From assembly GCA_016204605.1 (NCBI GenBank), contig JACQKK010000048.1, forward strand, positions 1 through 34,887: a stretch of DNA of 34,887 bases. Reading direction: 5' to 3'. Under the pieces are notes generated by a model that worked only from the letters and a program-made list of their open reading frames with translations, was not told the origin of the DNA and did no database searches. Each line of letters begins with the position of its first letter. Position 1 is the first letter of the stretch. The position numbers were made by a program, and so were the translations under genes. Origin of the DNA: Candidatus Lambdaproteobacteria bacterium (GTDB taxonomy: Bacteria; SAR324; JACQKK01). Below, one piece after another: positions 17,801-24,157 of this stretch.

Positions 17801-17846
17801 GAACCTCGCTCGCGAACGGGGATCGGCGGAAGAAGGGGAACCTCAT
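14826..17846 (-). CDS. putA: PutA: bifunctional proline dehydrogenase / P5C dehydrogenase
   Basis: It oxidises proline to glutamate in two steps, FAD- then NAD-dependent, at the inner membrane face. The 1006 residues match short type-A PutA, without the N-terminal DNA-binding domain of E. coli PutA, so self-repression is not expected. Proline dehydrogenase domain: about 80-450, with AYLKETLGDL, RLVKGAYWDYE (318-328), QVLYGMG (398-404) and RRLLENTSNESF (436-447). Aldehyde dehydrogenase domain: about 510-1000, with PWNFPLAI, the FTGS loop, Glu767 in EMGGKN, catalytic Cys801 in GQKCSAAS and EEIFGPVLVV. The ATG at 17844-17846 follows GGGAGG. A candidate promoter lies just upstream. All catalytic residues are present. 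Confidence 0.96.
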   Translation of the reverse strand: MRFPFFRRSPFASEVRPPEPTATGLEARIQQSGRALFERMRIDGGRSWGRRYWSDKLLELCLDDERFKAQAFRFIDVLPSLHTPEQLALHIQEYFGDDAGGGARLLQWALGVAGGTPLLAGSAGHLIRRNVLALARQFIVAEAPEVALPLLEAAWREGFGATVDLLGEKAVSEREALAYQERYLQLVERLAEAMAAWPHHPFGGDSQTPRANISVKLSSLYSRSAPADTEGTVAALKERLRPILRRARDRRAFVCLDMELYRSKDIALRVFRELMEEPEFAGFADAGVALQAYLKETLGDLREFIAWSRRLGRRFTVRLVKGAYWDYETIIARQENWPCPVFEEKWRTDASFEQCCRLLMTHHDVVRAAIGSHNVRSLATAMALEQELRLPRGSYEFQVLYGMGTPIARALHGMGYFVRHYAPVGDLVTGMAYLVRRLLENTSNESFLRQRFAEGKSPALLLRVPAPPAQSVAAPPPEPAFRNAPKLEFQRAEVGARMREAIRRMALRLPMEVGPILGGRPLPAAAGGAKRRFRRVNPSHPDRVVGEVRAAGPAEVEEALARAEAAFPAWQARPCQERADLLRRAAERMLSRRFDLCALMVHETGKTWYEADLDVVEAVDFLRYYARQMERLGEPRRTQPLPGEDNRVLYQPRGVGAVIAPWNFPLAISTGMASAALVTGNCVLYKPAEQSSVTAAMLVEVLLEAGIPGDVLAFLPGYGEEIGAALVADPRIRFIAFTGSKDVGLKIVEAAARTHTGQRAIKRVIAEMGGKNAIIVDDDADLDEAVRGILQSAFGYQGQKCSAASRVIALPLVSDRLLTRLGEAVRDLRLGPAEAPGPDVGPLIDEDALAKVRRYLAQGERTARVVARAGPVPAEGFFVPPTVFTDVEPDSPLVQEEIFGPVLVVQRAPGFDAALALANGTPYALTGGVYSRSPRHLEQARREFRVGNLYINRGITGAVVQRQPFGGFGMSGMGSKAGGPDYLLQFLEPRTITENLLRQGFAPPTG

Positions 17847-17890
17847 GGCGCGCCCTCCCGGAGAAACCGACGATGCCTCCCTTTCCCCTT

Positions 17891-17920
17891 GAGCCTACTT
17901 CAGCAGGCTCGCCGGCTCAA
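17891..17920 (-). promoter_or_regulatory. candidate putA promoter with overlapping inverted repeat
   Basis: Read on the minus strand, TTGAGC (17915-17920) and TAGGCT (17892-17897) are separated by exactly 17 bases and would start transcription about 40 bases before the putA ATG. A perfect dyad, GAGCCT (17891-17896) and AGGCTC (17905-17910), overlaps the -10 box and spacer, as expected of a repressor site. The -10 match is only moderate. Confidence 0.35.
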
Positions 17921-18347
17921 TCGCGTCAGATCGCGGCGCGGAGTCGACGAGGACAGCCGTCGCACGGGAGAGGCTCCCGGGGGTGTGCCACCGGCGAGCC
18001 GGCAGGGGGCAGGCGGGGCGCCTGGCACACGGGGGACATACTGCGGGGCGACCGCTTGCCCGCCATGCGGATCCGTGGCCGACCCCGAGTCGACGGGAGC
18101 CGCCGTGCCGCCATTTGCATGCGCGCTGCACCGCCCTTGGCTCCCCACCTCGCTGGAGGACACTGGCTGGCGGCGAACCGGTCGCAGGGGCCGAGCAAGG
18201 TGGCAGCTCCGGCACAAGCGCTCCGCCGATTCTCTCGTCAAGTCGTTCCGGCTAAGCTGGCAGGTACAGGACGCGTGCAGGTGCGGGCGCGCCTCGGCCG
18301 GCCGGCGACGCGGCCAAGGGCGTACACGGAACCGTGGAGGTATGGCC
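17921..18347. other. divergent intergenic region between putA and the ALDH7 gene
   Basis: About 430 bases without a supported gene. The plus strand is open in one frame through this stretch into the aldehyde dehydrogenase gene, but the translation has no family character and reads antisense to putA further left. No convincing plus-strand promoter was found. GGAGGT at 18336-18341 is the ribosome-binding site of the next gene. Confidence 0.4.
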
Positions 18348-19856
18348 ATGTTCGATGCGGAACGCATTCTCCAGGGGGTGGGGCTCGAGCCGGGGACGTT
18401 GCGGCGGGGCGATCTGCCGGTGCAGACCCCCATCGACGGCAGCGAGATCGCCCGCGTGGCCACCCATTCGCCCGAGCAGGTGGACGCCATGATCGGTCGC
18501 GCCCATGAAGCGTTCCTGGTCTGGCGCCGCGTGCCGGCCCCGCGCCGCGGCGAGCTGATCCGCCTGTTCGCCGAGGAGCTGCGCACGCACAAGCGTGCAC
18601 TGGGCGAACTGGTGACGCTCGAGAACGGCAAGATCCTCGAGGAAGGGCTCGGCGAAGCGCAGGAGGCGATCGACATCGCCGATTTCGCCGTGGGGCTCTC
18701 CCGCCAGCTCTACGGCCACACCATCGCCTCGGAGCGACCGAGCCACCGCATGATGGAGACTTGGCATCCGCTGGGCGTCGTGGGCGTGATAACCGCCTTC
18801 AACTTCCCCGTGGCGGTCTGGGCCTGGAACTTCACCCTCGCCCTGGTCTGCGGCGATCCGGTGGTGTGGAAACCCTCGGAAAAGACGCCGCTCTGTGCCC
18901 TCGCCTGCAAGCGCCTGCTGGAGCGTGCCCTCGCACGCTATGGCGAGGCGCCTCCGGGGCTGCTGCAGGTGGTCATCGGGGCCGCAGCCGCCGGCGAGCG
19001 GCTGGCGGACGACCGGCGCGTGCCGCTGGTCAGCGCCACGGGAAGCTGCCGGATGGGCCGGGCCGTGGGGCCGCGCGTCGCCGCCCGCCTGGGCCAGACG
19101 CTGCTCGAGCTGGGCGGAAACAACGCCATGATCGTGAGTCCCTCGGCGGACCTGGAGCTGGCGCTGCGCGCGATCGTATTCGCCGCCGTGGGCACGGCCG
19201 GCCAGCGTTGCACCACGCTGCGACGGCTGATCGTCCACGAGCAGGTGTACGATGCGCTCGTGGCACGGATCGGTCGCAGCTATGGCCAGTTTCGCATCGG
19301 CAACCCCTTCGAGCCGGGCACCCTGCTGGGGCCGCTCATCGACGGACGAGCCTTCGAGGCGATGCAGCAGGCGCTCGCCCGGGCCCGCGCGGAGCGCGGG
19401 CGCGTCTCCGGCGGCGAGCGCGTGCTGGCGGAGCGCCTGCCCAACGCCTTCTATGTCAGGCCCGCGCTGGTGGAGATGCCCGAACAGACCGAAACCGTGC
19501 GCGAGGAGACGTTCGCGCCGATCCTTTACGCGCTGCGGTACCGGGAGTTCGAGGAGGCGATCCGCCTGCACAACGACGTTCCGCAGGGACTGGCCTCGTC
19601 CATCTTCACCAACGACCTGCGCGAGGCCGAGCGCTTCATCTCCGCCGAGGGCAGCGACTGCGGGGTGGTCAACGTCAACATCGGCCCGAGCGGCGCCGAA
19701 GTGGGCGGTGCCTTCGGCGGACAGAAGGATACCGGTGGGGGTCGGGAGGCAGGCTCGGACGCCTGGAAGGCGTACCAGCGCCGGGCGACCAACACCGTCA
19801 ACTACGCCCACGACCTGCCGCTCGCGCAGGGCATTCGCTTCGACGTCGGTGCGTAG
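18348..19856 (+). CDS. ALDH7-type aldehyde dehydrogenase (aminoadipate-semialdehyde dehydrogenase family)
   Basis: An NAD(P)-dependent aldehyde dehydrogenase of 502 residues, ALDH7 family, whose known members oxidise 2-aminoadipate 6-semialdehyde (piperideine-6-carboxylate) in lysine catabolism. Seen: FNFPVAVWAWN (about 151-161), WKPSEKTPL, Glu254 in LELGGNNA, catalytic Cys288 in GQRCTTLRR, and the ALDH7 hallmark VNVNIGPSGAEVGG followed by KDTGGGREAG near residues 441-468. Two in-frame ATGs lie 6 bases apart (18342 and 18348). GGAGGT directly abuts the first but sits 6 bases from the second, so 18348 is the better start. It is divergent from putA, whose own P5C dehydrogenase domain makes simple redundancy unlikely. 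Substrate inferred from family. Confidence 0.92.
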   Translation: MFDAERILQGVGLEPGTLRRGDLPVQTPIDGSEIARVATHSPEQVDAMIGRAHEAFLVWRRVPAPRRGELIRLFAEELRTHKRALGELVTLENGKILEEGLGEAQEAIDIADFAVGLSRQLYGHTIASERPSHRMMETWHPLGVVGVITAFNFPVAVWAWNFTLALVCGDPVVWKPSEKTPLCALACKRLLERALARYGEAPPGLLQVVIGAAAAGERLADDRRVPLVSATGSCRMGRAVGPRVAARLGQTLLELGGNNAMIVSPSADLELALRAIVFAAVGTAGQRCTTLRRLIVHEQVYDALVARIGRSYGQFRIGNPFEPGTLLGPLIDGRAFEAMQQALARARAERGRVSGGERVLAERLPNAFYVRPALVEMPEQTETVREETFAPILYALRYREFEEAIRLHNDVPQGLASSIFTNDLREAERFISAEGSDCGVVNVNIGPSGAEVGGAFGGQKDTGGGREAGSDAWKAYQRRATNTVNYAHDLPLAQGIRFDVGA

Positions 19857-19887
19857 CGGTCGCTGCGCGGCGTGCCGACCGCTACGC
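19851..19887. terminator. 12-base-pair bidirectional hairpin containing both stop codons
   Basis: GCGTAGCGGTCG (19851-19862) and CGACCGCTACGC (19876-19887) are perfectly complementary around a 13-base loop. The left arm contains the TAG of the ALDH7 gene (19854-19856). The right arm contains, on the other strand, the TAG of the amino acid dehydrogenase gene (19882-19884). The hairpin thus starts inside both convergent genes. No T-tract follows. Confidence 0.65.
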
Positions 19888-20967
19888 GAACAGCCGCTCC
19901 AGGGCCATGCGCGTGGCCGCCTCGCGCGGGGTGACCTGCTCCCGCGCCACGCGCTCGAGCAGCTCGTCGGTGCGCCGGGCGATGGTGCTCTCCACCGCCT
20001 GGAACATCTCCTCCGTGGTGCGGTGGGCGGCCTCGCAGGCCACGCCGATCACCCCGCCCGCATTGGCGATGATGTCGGGAACGTTGACGATGCCCCGCCG
20101 GTGCAGCAGTCCCTCGGCCGCTGCGGTGGCCGGTATGTTGGCGCCCTGGACGATCAGCCGCGCCTTCAGCGCCCCCACGTTGCCCTCGTGAATCGCGTCT
20201 GGCCGGGCGGCCGGCACGAGAACGTCGCACGGGACTTCCAGGACGCCGCCGCGCGGGAGGCGCCGCCCGCATCTGGCTTCGATCATGGGGCGCTTCCGGC
20301 GGAACAGCTCCAGCAGCTCAGCCACATCCAGTCCTTCCGGAGCGTAAACGTCGCCGAAGACGTCGGCGACCGCCACGAGCCGGGCGCCGTCCCGCTGGAA
20401 ATAGCGTGCCACCGCGCTGCCCACGTTGCCGAAACCCTGGATTGCCACCCGGGCGCCCTGCAGCGGCATCGCCATCCGCGCCGCGGCGGTGCGCGCGGCC
20501 ACGCACACGCCGAAGCCCGTCACGCCCAGCGCATCGATGGGCAGGCCATCGGGGATGCCGCCCACCCGGCCGGTGATCCCGTAGATGATCCGCATGTCCG
20601 CCTCGTTGGTTCCCAGGTCGGGACCCGGAATATAGGCGGGCAGGTCGCGGATGCGGCGGGCGAAGGCCTCGACGACGCGGCGCGTGGCCTCGGGACCGGC
20701 CACCAGCCGGTCGAACAGGATGGCCGACTTGCCGCCCCCGAAGGGCAGCTCCGCCACCGCGTTCTTCAGCGTCATCGTGCGGGCCAGGCGCAGCACCTCG
20801 CGGGTGGAGACATCAGGCGCCATCCGCGTGCCGCCGAGCGCCGGGCCCCGCCGCGTATTGTCCACGACGACCATGCCCCGCATCGGCGGCTCGTACAGGT
20901 AGACGACCATCTCCGGCCCGATGCCGTCGGGCTCGCACTGCTCGCTGCCGAGCGTGTTCGCGATCAT
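19882..20967 (-). CDS. Glu/Leu/Phe/Val dehydrogenase family amino acid dehydrogenase
   Basis: An NAD(P)-dependent oxidative deaminase of 361 residues, nearer in length to leucine dehydrogenases (about 360) than to bacterial glutamate dehydrogenases (about 420 or more). Active-site lysines: Lys68 in MTLKNA and Lys80 in PFGGGKSAI. The substrate loop is GPDLGTNEADM (about 115-125) with the catalytic Asp. A Rossmann motif, GFGNVGS, lies at about 178-184, and NAGGVIG is at about 302-308. The start at 20965-20967 was chosen because family homology (PDGIGPEMVVYLYEPP) begins just after it; an upstream in-frame ATG at 21096 adds 43 Pro/Arg-rich residues. Next to PutA it could deaminate the glutamate produced, but branched-chain activity would suit the Liv and oxidoreductase genes equally. 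Substrate unresolved. Confidence 0.88.
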   Translation of the reverse strand: MIANTLGSEQCEPDGIGPEMVVYLYEPPMRGMVVVDNTRRGPALGGTRMAPDVSTREVLRLARTMTLKNAVAELPFGGGKSAILFDRLVAGPEATRRVVEAFARRIRDLPAYIPGPDLGTNEADMRIIYGITGRVGGIPDGLPIDALGVTGFGVCVAARTAAARMAMPLQGARVAIQGFGNVGSAVARYFQRDGARLVAVADVFGDVYAPEGLDVAELLELFRRKRPMIEARCGRRLPRGGVLEVPCDVLVPAARPDAIHEGNVGALKARLIVQGANIPATAAAEGLLHRRGIVNVPDIIANAGGVIGVACEAAHRTTEEMFQAVESTIARRTDELLERVAREQVTPREAATRMALERLFA

Positions 20968-21008
20968 GGGGCCACTCGCAATCGTGGCGGGGCGCCGCGG
21001 ACGAAGGT

Positions 21009-21030
21009 CGGGGGCATTTGCACGCCCCCG
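21009..21030 (-). promoter_or_regulatory. 7-base-pair hairpin in the leader of the amino acid dehydrogenase gene
   Basis: CGGGGGC (21009-21015), an 8-base loop, and GCCCCCG (21024-21030) form a perfect stem 42-63 bases upstream of the start codon and downstream of the candidate promoter. It could affect mRNA stability or act as a protein-binding site. Confidence 0.3.
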
Positions 21031-21102
21031 CGTTCCGGGTGATCCTCTGCCCAGCACCCGGAGGGCACTCCGCAGGACCGGGATCGGGACTCTCACGACA
21101 CA

Positions 21103-21131
21103 ATTCTATGCCGCGACCGGGGGGCGATCAA
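21103..21131 (-). promoter_or_regulatory. candidate promoter for the amino acid dehydrogenase gene
   Basis: On the minus strand, TTGATC (21126-21131) and TAGAAT (21103-21108) are separated by exactly 17 bases. The -10 matches the sigma-70 consensus at 5 of 6 positions and the -35 at 4 of 6, which stands out in such GC-rich DNA. The leader would be about 130 bases and would contain the hairpin at 21009-21030. Confidence 0.45.
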
Positions 21132-21178
21132 GCCGCGCAAAGGCGCTCGCGATGCGGTCAGGCGGTCGAGGAGGCACC

Positions 21179-22138
21179 ATGACCCGCTATGAACCGAAAA
21201 GCTCGCTGCACTCGCCGCGCTTCTGCGGCATCCGCACGTTCATGCGGCTGCCGCATGTGGAGACTTTCGACGGGGTGGATTTCGCGGTGGTGGGCATCCC
21301 CTGGGACGATGCCGTCTCCCACCGCAGCGGGGCGCGCATGGCGCCGGAGGGAATCCGCCGCATCTCGGTGATGCTCCGCCCCTGGAACCCCGCCCAGAAC
21401 GTGAAGGTGTTCGATCACCTCTCCGGCGTGGATTACGGCGACGTGGATATCGTGCCCGGCTACATCGAAGACACCTACCGCCGGATCGAAGCGGCCTTCG
21501 AGCCGCTGGCCCGGGCCGGGGTGGTACCCATCGCCATGGGTGGTGACCACTCGGTGACGGTGGCCGAGCTGCGGGCGCTGGCCCGCGTGCACGGCCCCCT
21601 GGCCGTGGTGCATATCGACGCGCACGTGGATACGCTGGACCTCCATTTCGGCAAGAAGTATACCCACGGCACGCCGTTCCGGCGCGTGGTCGAGGAAGGG
21701 CTGGTGCGGCCCGAGCGCTCGGTGCAGGTGGGTATCCGGGGCCCCAACTATGGCCCCGGCGACTACGAGGGCAGCCGCCGGCTTGGCTATGACCTCATCA
21801 CCATGTACGAAATCGAGGAGATCGGGCTGAACGCCGTGCTGCGGCGCATCCGCGCCCGCGTGGGGGATGCACCGGTGTTCGTATCCCTCGATATCGACGC
21901 GGTCGATCCGGCCTATGCGCCCGCCACGGGCACGCCGGAGGTGGGCGGCTTCACGGGGCGGGAGATTCTGGCGCTCGTGCGGGGACTGCGGGGGTTGGAC
22001 CTGCGAGGCGCCGACGTGGTGGAGGTGATTCCCGCTCTGGACCCTGCGGAGATCACGGCCTACCTGGCGGCCAACCTCATGTACGAGCTGATCACCCTGC
22101 TGGCCTTGCGTCGCACGGAGGCCGGGGCCGGCGCCTGA
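21179..22138 (+). CDS. agmatinase/guanidinobutyrase-family ureohydrolase
   Basis: A binuclear manganese ureohydrolase of the arginase superfamily that releases urea from a guanidino compound. The 319 residues match agmatinase-family enzymes such as guanidinobutyrases. All metal ligands are visible: His124 in GGDHS, Asp147/His149/Asp151 in DAHVDT, and Asp238/Asp240 in SLDIDAVDP. The ATGTPEVGG loop at about 249-257 is typical of the agmatinase/guanidino acid branch rather than arginase. The ATG at 21179 follows GAGGAGG; a longer open frame upstream was rejected for lack of a ribosome-binding site or homology. It is divergent from the amino acid dehydrogenase. Product amines or amino acids would feed the same catabolic set. 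The guanidino substrate cannot be fixed from sequence. Confidence 0.9.
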   Translation: MTRYEPKSSLHSPRFCGIRTFMRLPHVETFDGVDFAVVGIPWDDAVSHRSGARMAPEGIRRISVMLRPWNPAQNVKVFDHLSGVDYGDVDIVPGYIEDTYRRIEAAFEPLARAGVVPIAMGGDHSVTVAELRALARVHGPLAVVHIDAHVDTLDLHFGKKYTHGTPFRRVVEEGLVRPERSVQVGIRGPNYGPGDYEGSRRLGYDLITMYEIEEIGLNAVLRRIRARVGDAPVFVSLDIDAVDPAYAPATGTPEVGGFTGREILALVRGLRGLDLRGADVVEVIPALDPAEITAYLAANLMYELITLLALRRTEAGAGA

Positions 22139-22693
22139 TCGGCCCGAACGACCGGAGCGCCCAGGTGGTGGACACAAGCGGCGCACGCCATCGTCCCGGA
22201 CGAGCTGCGGCGCAACCCCGAGGCCCGTAAGCATTCCGGCTTGCAGGTCAGGCGACGTGGCGAGGCGCTTCGCCATCGCCCGTGGGGCGGCCTCCACATT
22301 GACTTTGACGGGGTCGCTCCGTAGCCTGGAACCTGAGCAGGGGAAGCGCTCCGCGACCGGGAGCATGCGGTAGCATCTCGCGGTGTCGCGCTGAGGGGGA
22401 GTCGCGGGACACGTGGCGGGTCTGCACCGGGTCTGCACCGGGTTTGCACCGGGCCTGTACGGGGCGTGCCGTGCAACGACGCCGGCGGCCACGCGCACGC
22501 TCCCTCTGGAACGGCCCTATCGGTCGACCGCAGGCGCACCGCAGCGGAGACAGCCGTCGCAGGGGCGCTTCCCCCTCGACGGGCCACACCCGTGCCCGAC
22601 GGCGCAGGGAGGCCGGGAGCGGGGCCGGTAGCGACACGCTTCGCATCGCTGTGCGCAGCCGCATCCTCTTTTCATCCCTGGACAGGTCACGTC
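22139..22693. other. 555-base intergenic region upstream of the TldD-like gene
   Basis: No supported gene. Several frames are open on both strands, but their translations are Arg/Pro/Ala-rich and lack family features. It holds a four-unit tandem 11-base repeat (22420-22463, listed separately). TTGACT at 22298-22303 is followed after 18 bases by TAGCCT (22322-22327), a weak promoter candidate on the plus strand. Confidence 0.4.
22420..22463 (+). repeat. four tandem 11-base units upstream of the TldD-like gene
   Basis: Two identical GTCTGCACCGG units (22420-22430, 22431-22441) are followed by GTTTGCACCGG (22442-22452) and a diverged GCCTGTACGGG (22453-22463). The unit length matches one DNA helical turn, so a protein binding each unit would sit on one face of the DNA. 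The array ends about 230 bases before the start codon. Confidence 0.75.
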
Positions 22694-24157
22694 ATGGCCG
22701 CGACGTCGGTGACCGCCCTGCCGTCCACGGCGCTCGAGCGAGCCGACGCCGCATTCCGGGCGATCGTGCCGCGCGGGCTGGCGTGGAGCTTGCGCCTGGT
22801 CGATGACCGCACGGAGTCGATCACCGTGCGCCAGGGCGTCGTGCAGCCGCTGGCCGCCAAACGTAGCCTCGGCGCCATGGTGACCGTCGCCGCGGGCGGC
22901 GGCGTGGGCTACGGCGCCACGGGCAATCTCGGGGCTGCAGGGTTGGCGAGCGCCCTTGAGCACGCCCGCGCCTGGGCACGGACGAGCGCGGCCTACGCTC
23001 TGGTCCAGGACGGACTGCCGCTGCCGGCGCACCAGGGCGAGTACGAGAACCTGGGCCAGCGCGCCTGGAGCGAATGGACGCTCGCCGACAAGCTCACGCT
23101 GCTGCACGACCTGAACCGCCGCATGAGGCGCGACGCGCGCATCGTCGATTGGCAGGCGCTGCTCGGCCACCGCCTCGCCGAGACTTTGCTCGTCACGAGC
23201 GCGGGCGGGCGCATCCGCCAGCGCCAGCGCTGGATCACCTCCGGTCTGCTGGCCGTGGCCAACGCCGGCGGGGAGACGCAGCGCCGGAGCTGGGGCTTCG
23301 AGCGCGGCCGCCAGGGCGGGCTGGAGCAGCTCGACACGGCGGCGCTGGCGGATAGGGCCGGCCGCACTGCGGAAGAGGCGCTGGTGCTGCTTGGCGCGCC
23401 GAATTGCCCCTCCGGGAGCATGGATCTCCTGCTGATGCCCTCGCAGATGATCCTGCAGATCCACGAGAGCATCGGCCATCCGCTTGAGCTCGACCGGCTG
23501 CTCGGCGACGAGCGGAACTACGCGGGCACGTCGTTCGTCACGCCGGACATGTTCGGCAGCTATCGCTACGGGTCGCCGCTGCTGAACGTCACGTTCGATC
23601 CGACCCGCCCCGAGCAGCTCGCCAGCTTTGGCTACGACGACGAGGGCACGCCGGCGCGGCGCGAGTACATCATCCGCGAGGGCATCCTGCTGCGCCCGCT
23701 GGGGGGCGCCACCTCCCAAAGGCGGGCGGGCGTGAGCGGCGTGGCCAACGCCCGCGCCAGCGACTGGAATCGGCCGCCCATCGACCGCATGGCGAATCTG
23801 AATCTCGAGCCGGGCGACAAGACCCTGCCGGAGCTGATCGGCTCCATCGAGCGCGGCGTCTGGATGGACACCAACCGCTCCTGGTCCATCGACGACAGCC
23901 GCAACAAGTTCCAGTTCGGCTGCGAGGCGGGGCGGCTGATCGAGCACGGCGAGCTCAAGGGCTGGGTGCGGAATCCCAATTACCGCGGCATCTCGGCGGT
24001 GTTCTGGCGCAACCTGGCGGCCGTGGGCGACGCTTCCACGTTCGAGGTGCTGGGCGAGCCGAGCTGCGGCAAGGGCGAGCCCAACCAGATGATCCACGTG
24101 GGGCATGCCTCGCCGGCCTGCGTGTTCACCGACGTCGACGTGTTCGGGGGTGCATGA
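22694..24157 (+). CDS. TldD-like metallopeptidase subunit (TldD/PmbA family)
   Basis: A 487-residue member of the TldD/PmbA (U62) family. TldD is the catalytic half of the TldD/TldE protease that trims peptides, for example RiPP leader peptides and CcdA. The zinc motif HESIGH (His257, Glu258, His262) and a C-terminal Cys458 in SCGKGEPNQMIHVG match the HExxxH plus distal Cys arrangement of TldD, so this subunit should be active. The motif continues LELDRLLGDERNYAGTSFV, unlike the shorter E. coli loop, marking a paralogous subgroup. There is no signal peptide, so it should be cytoplasmic. The ATG at 22694 was chosen because family-like sequence begins soon after it; its ribosome-binding site is weak. 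Its last four bases, ATGA, overlap the partner's start. Confidence 0.88.
   Translation: MAATSVTALPSTALERADAAFRAIVPRGLAWSLRLVDDRTESITVRQGVVQPLAAKRSLGAMVTVAAGGGVGYGATGNLGAAGLASALEHARAWARTSAAYALVQDGLPLPAHQGEYENLGQRAWSEWTLADKLTLLHDLNRRMRRDARIVDWQALLGHRLAETLLVTSAGGRIRQRQRWITSGLLAVANAGGETQRRSWGFERGRQGGLEQLDTAALADRAGRTAEEALVLLGAPNCPSGSMDLLLMPSQMILQIHESIGHPLELDRLLGDERNYAGTSFVTPDMFGSYRYGSPLLNVTFDPTRPEQLASFGYDDEGTPARREYIIREGILLRPLGGATSQRRAGVSGVANARASDWNRPPIDRMANLNLEPGDKTLPELIGSIERGVWMDTNRSWSIDDSRNKFQFGCEAGRLIEHGELKGWVRNPNYRGISAVFWRNLAAVGDASTFEVLGEPSCGKGEPNQMIHVGHASPACVFTDVDVFGGA

Noticed and set aside
16587..18341. A long N-terminal extension of the ALDH7 gene antisense to putA
   Set aside because: It is open only because of GC bias. 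The enzyme's homology and a GGAGGT site begin at 18336-18348.
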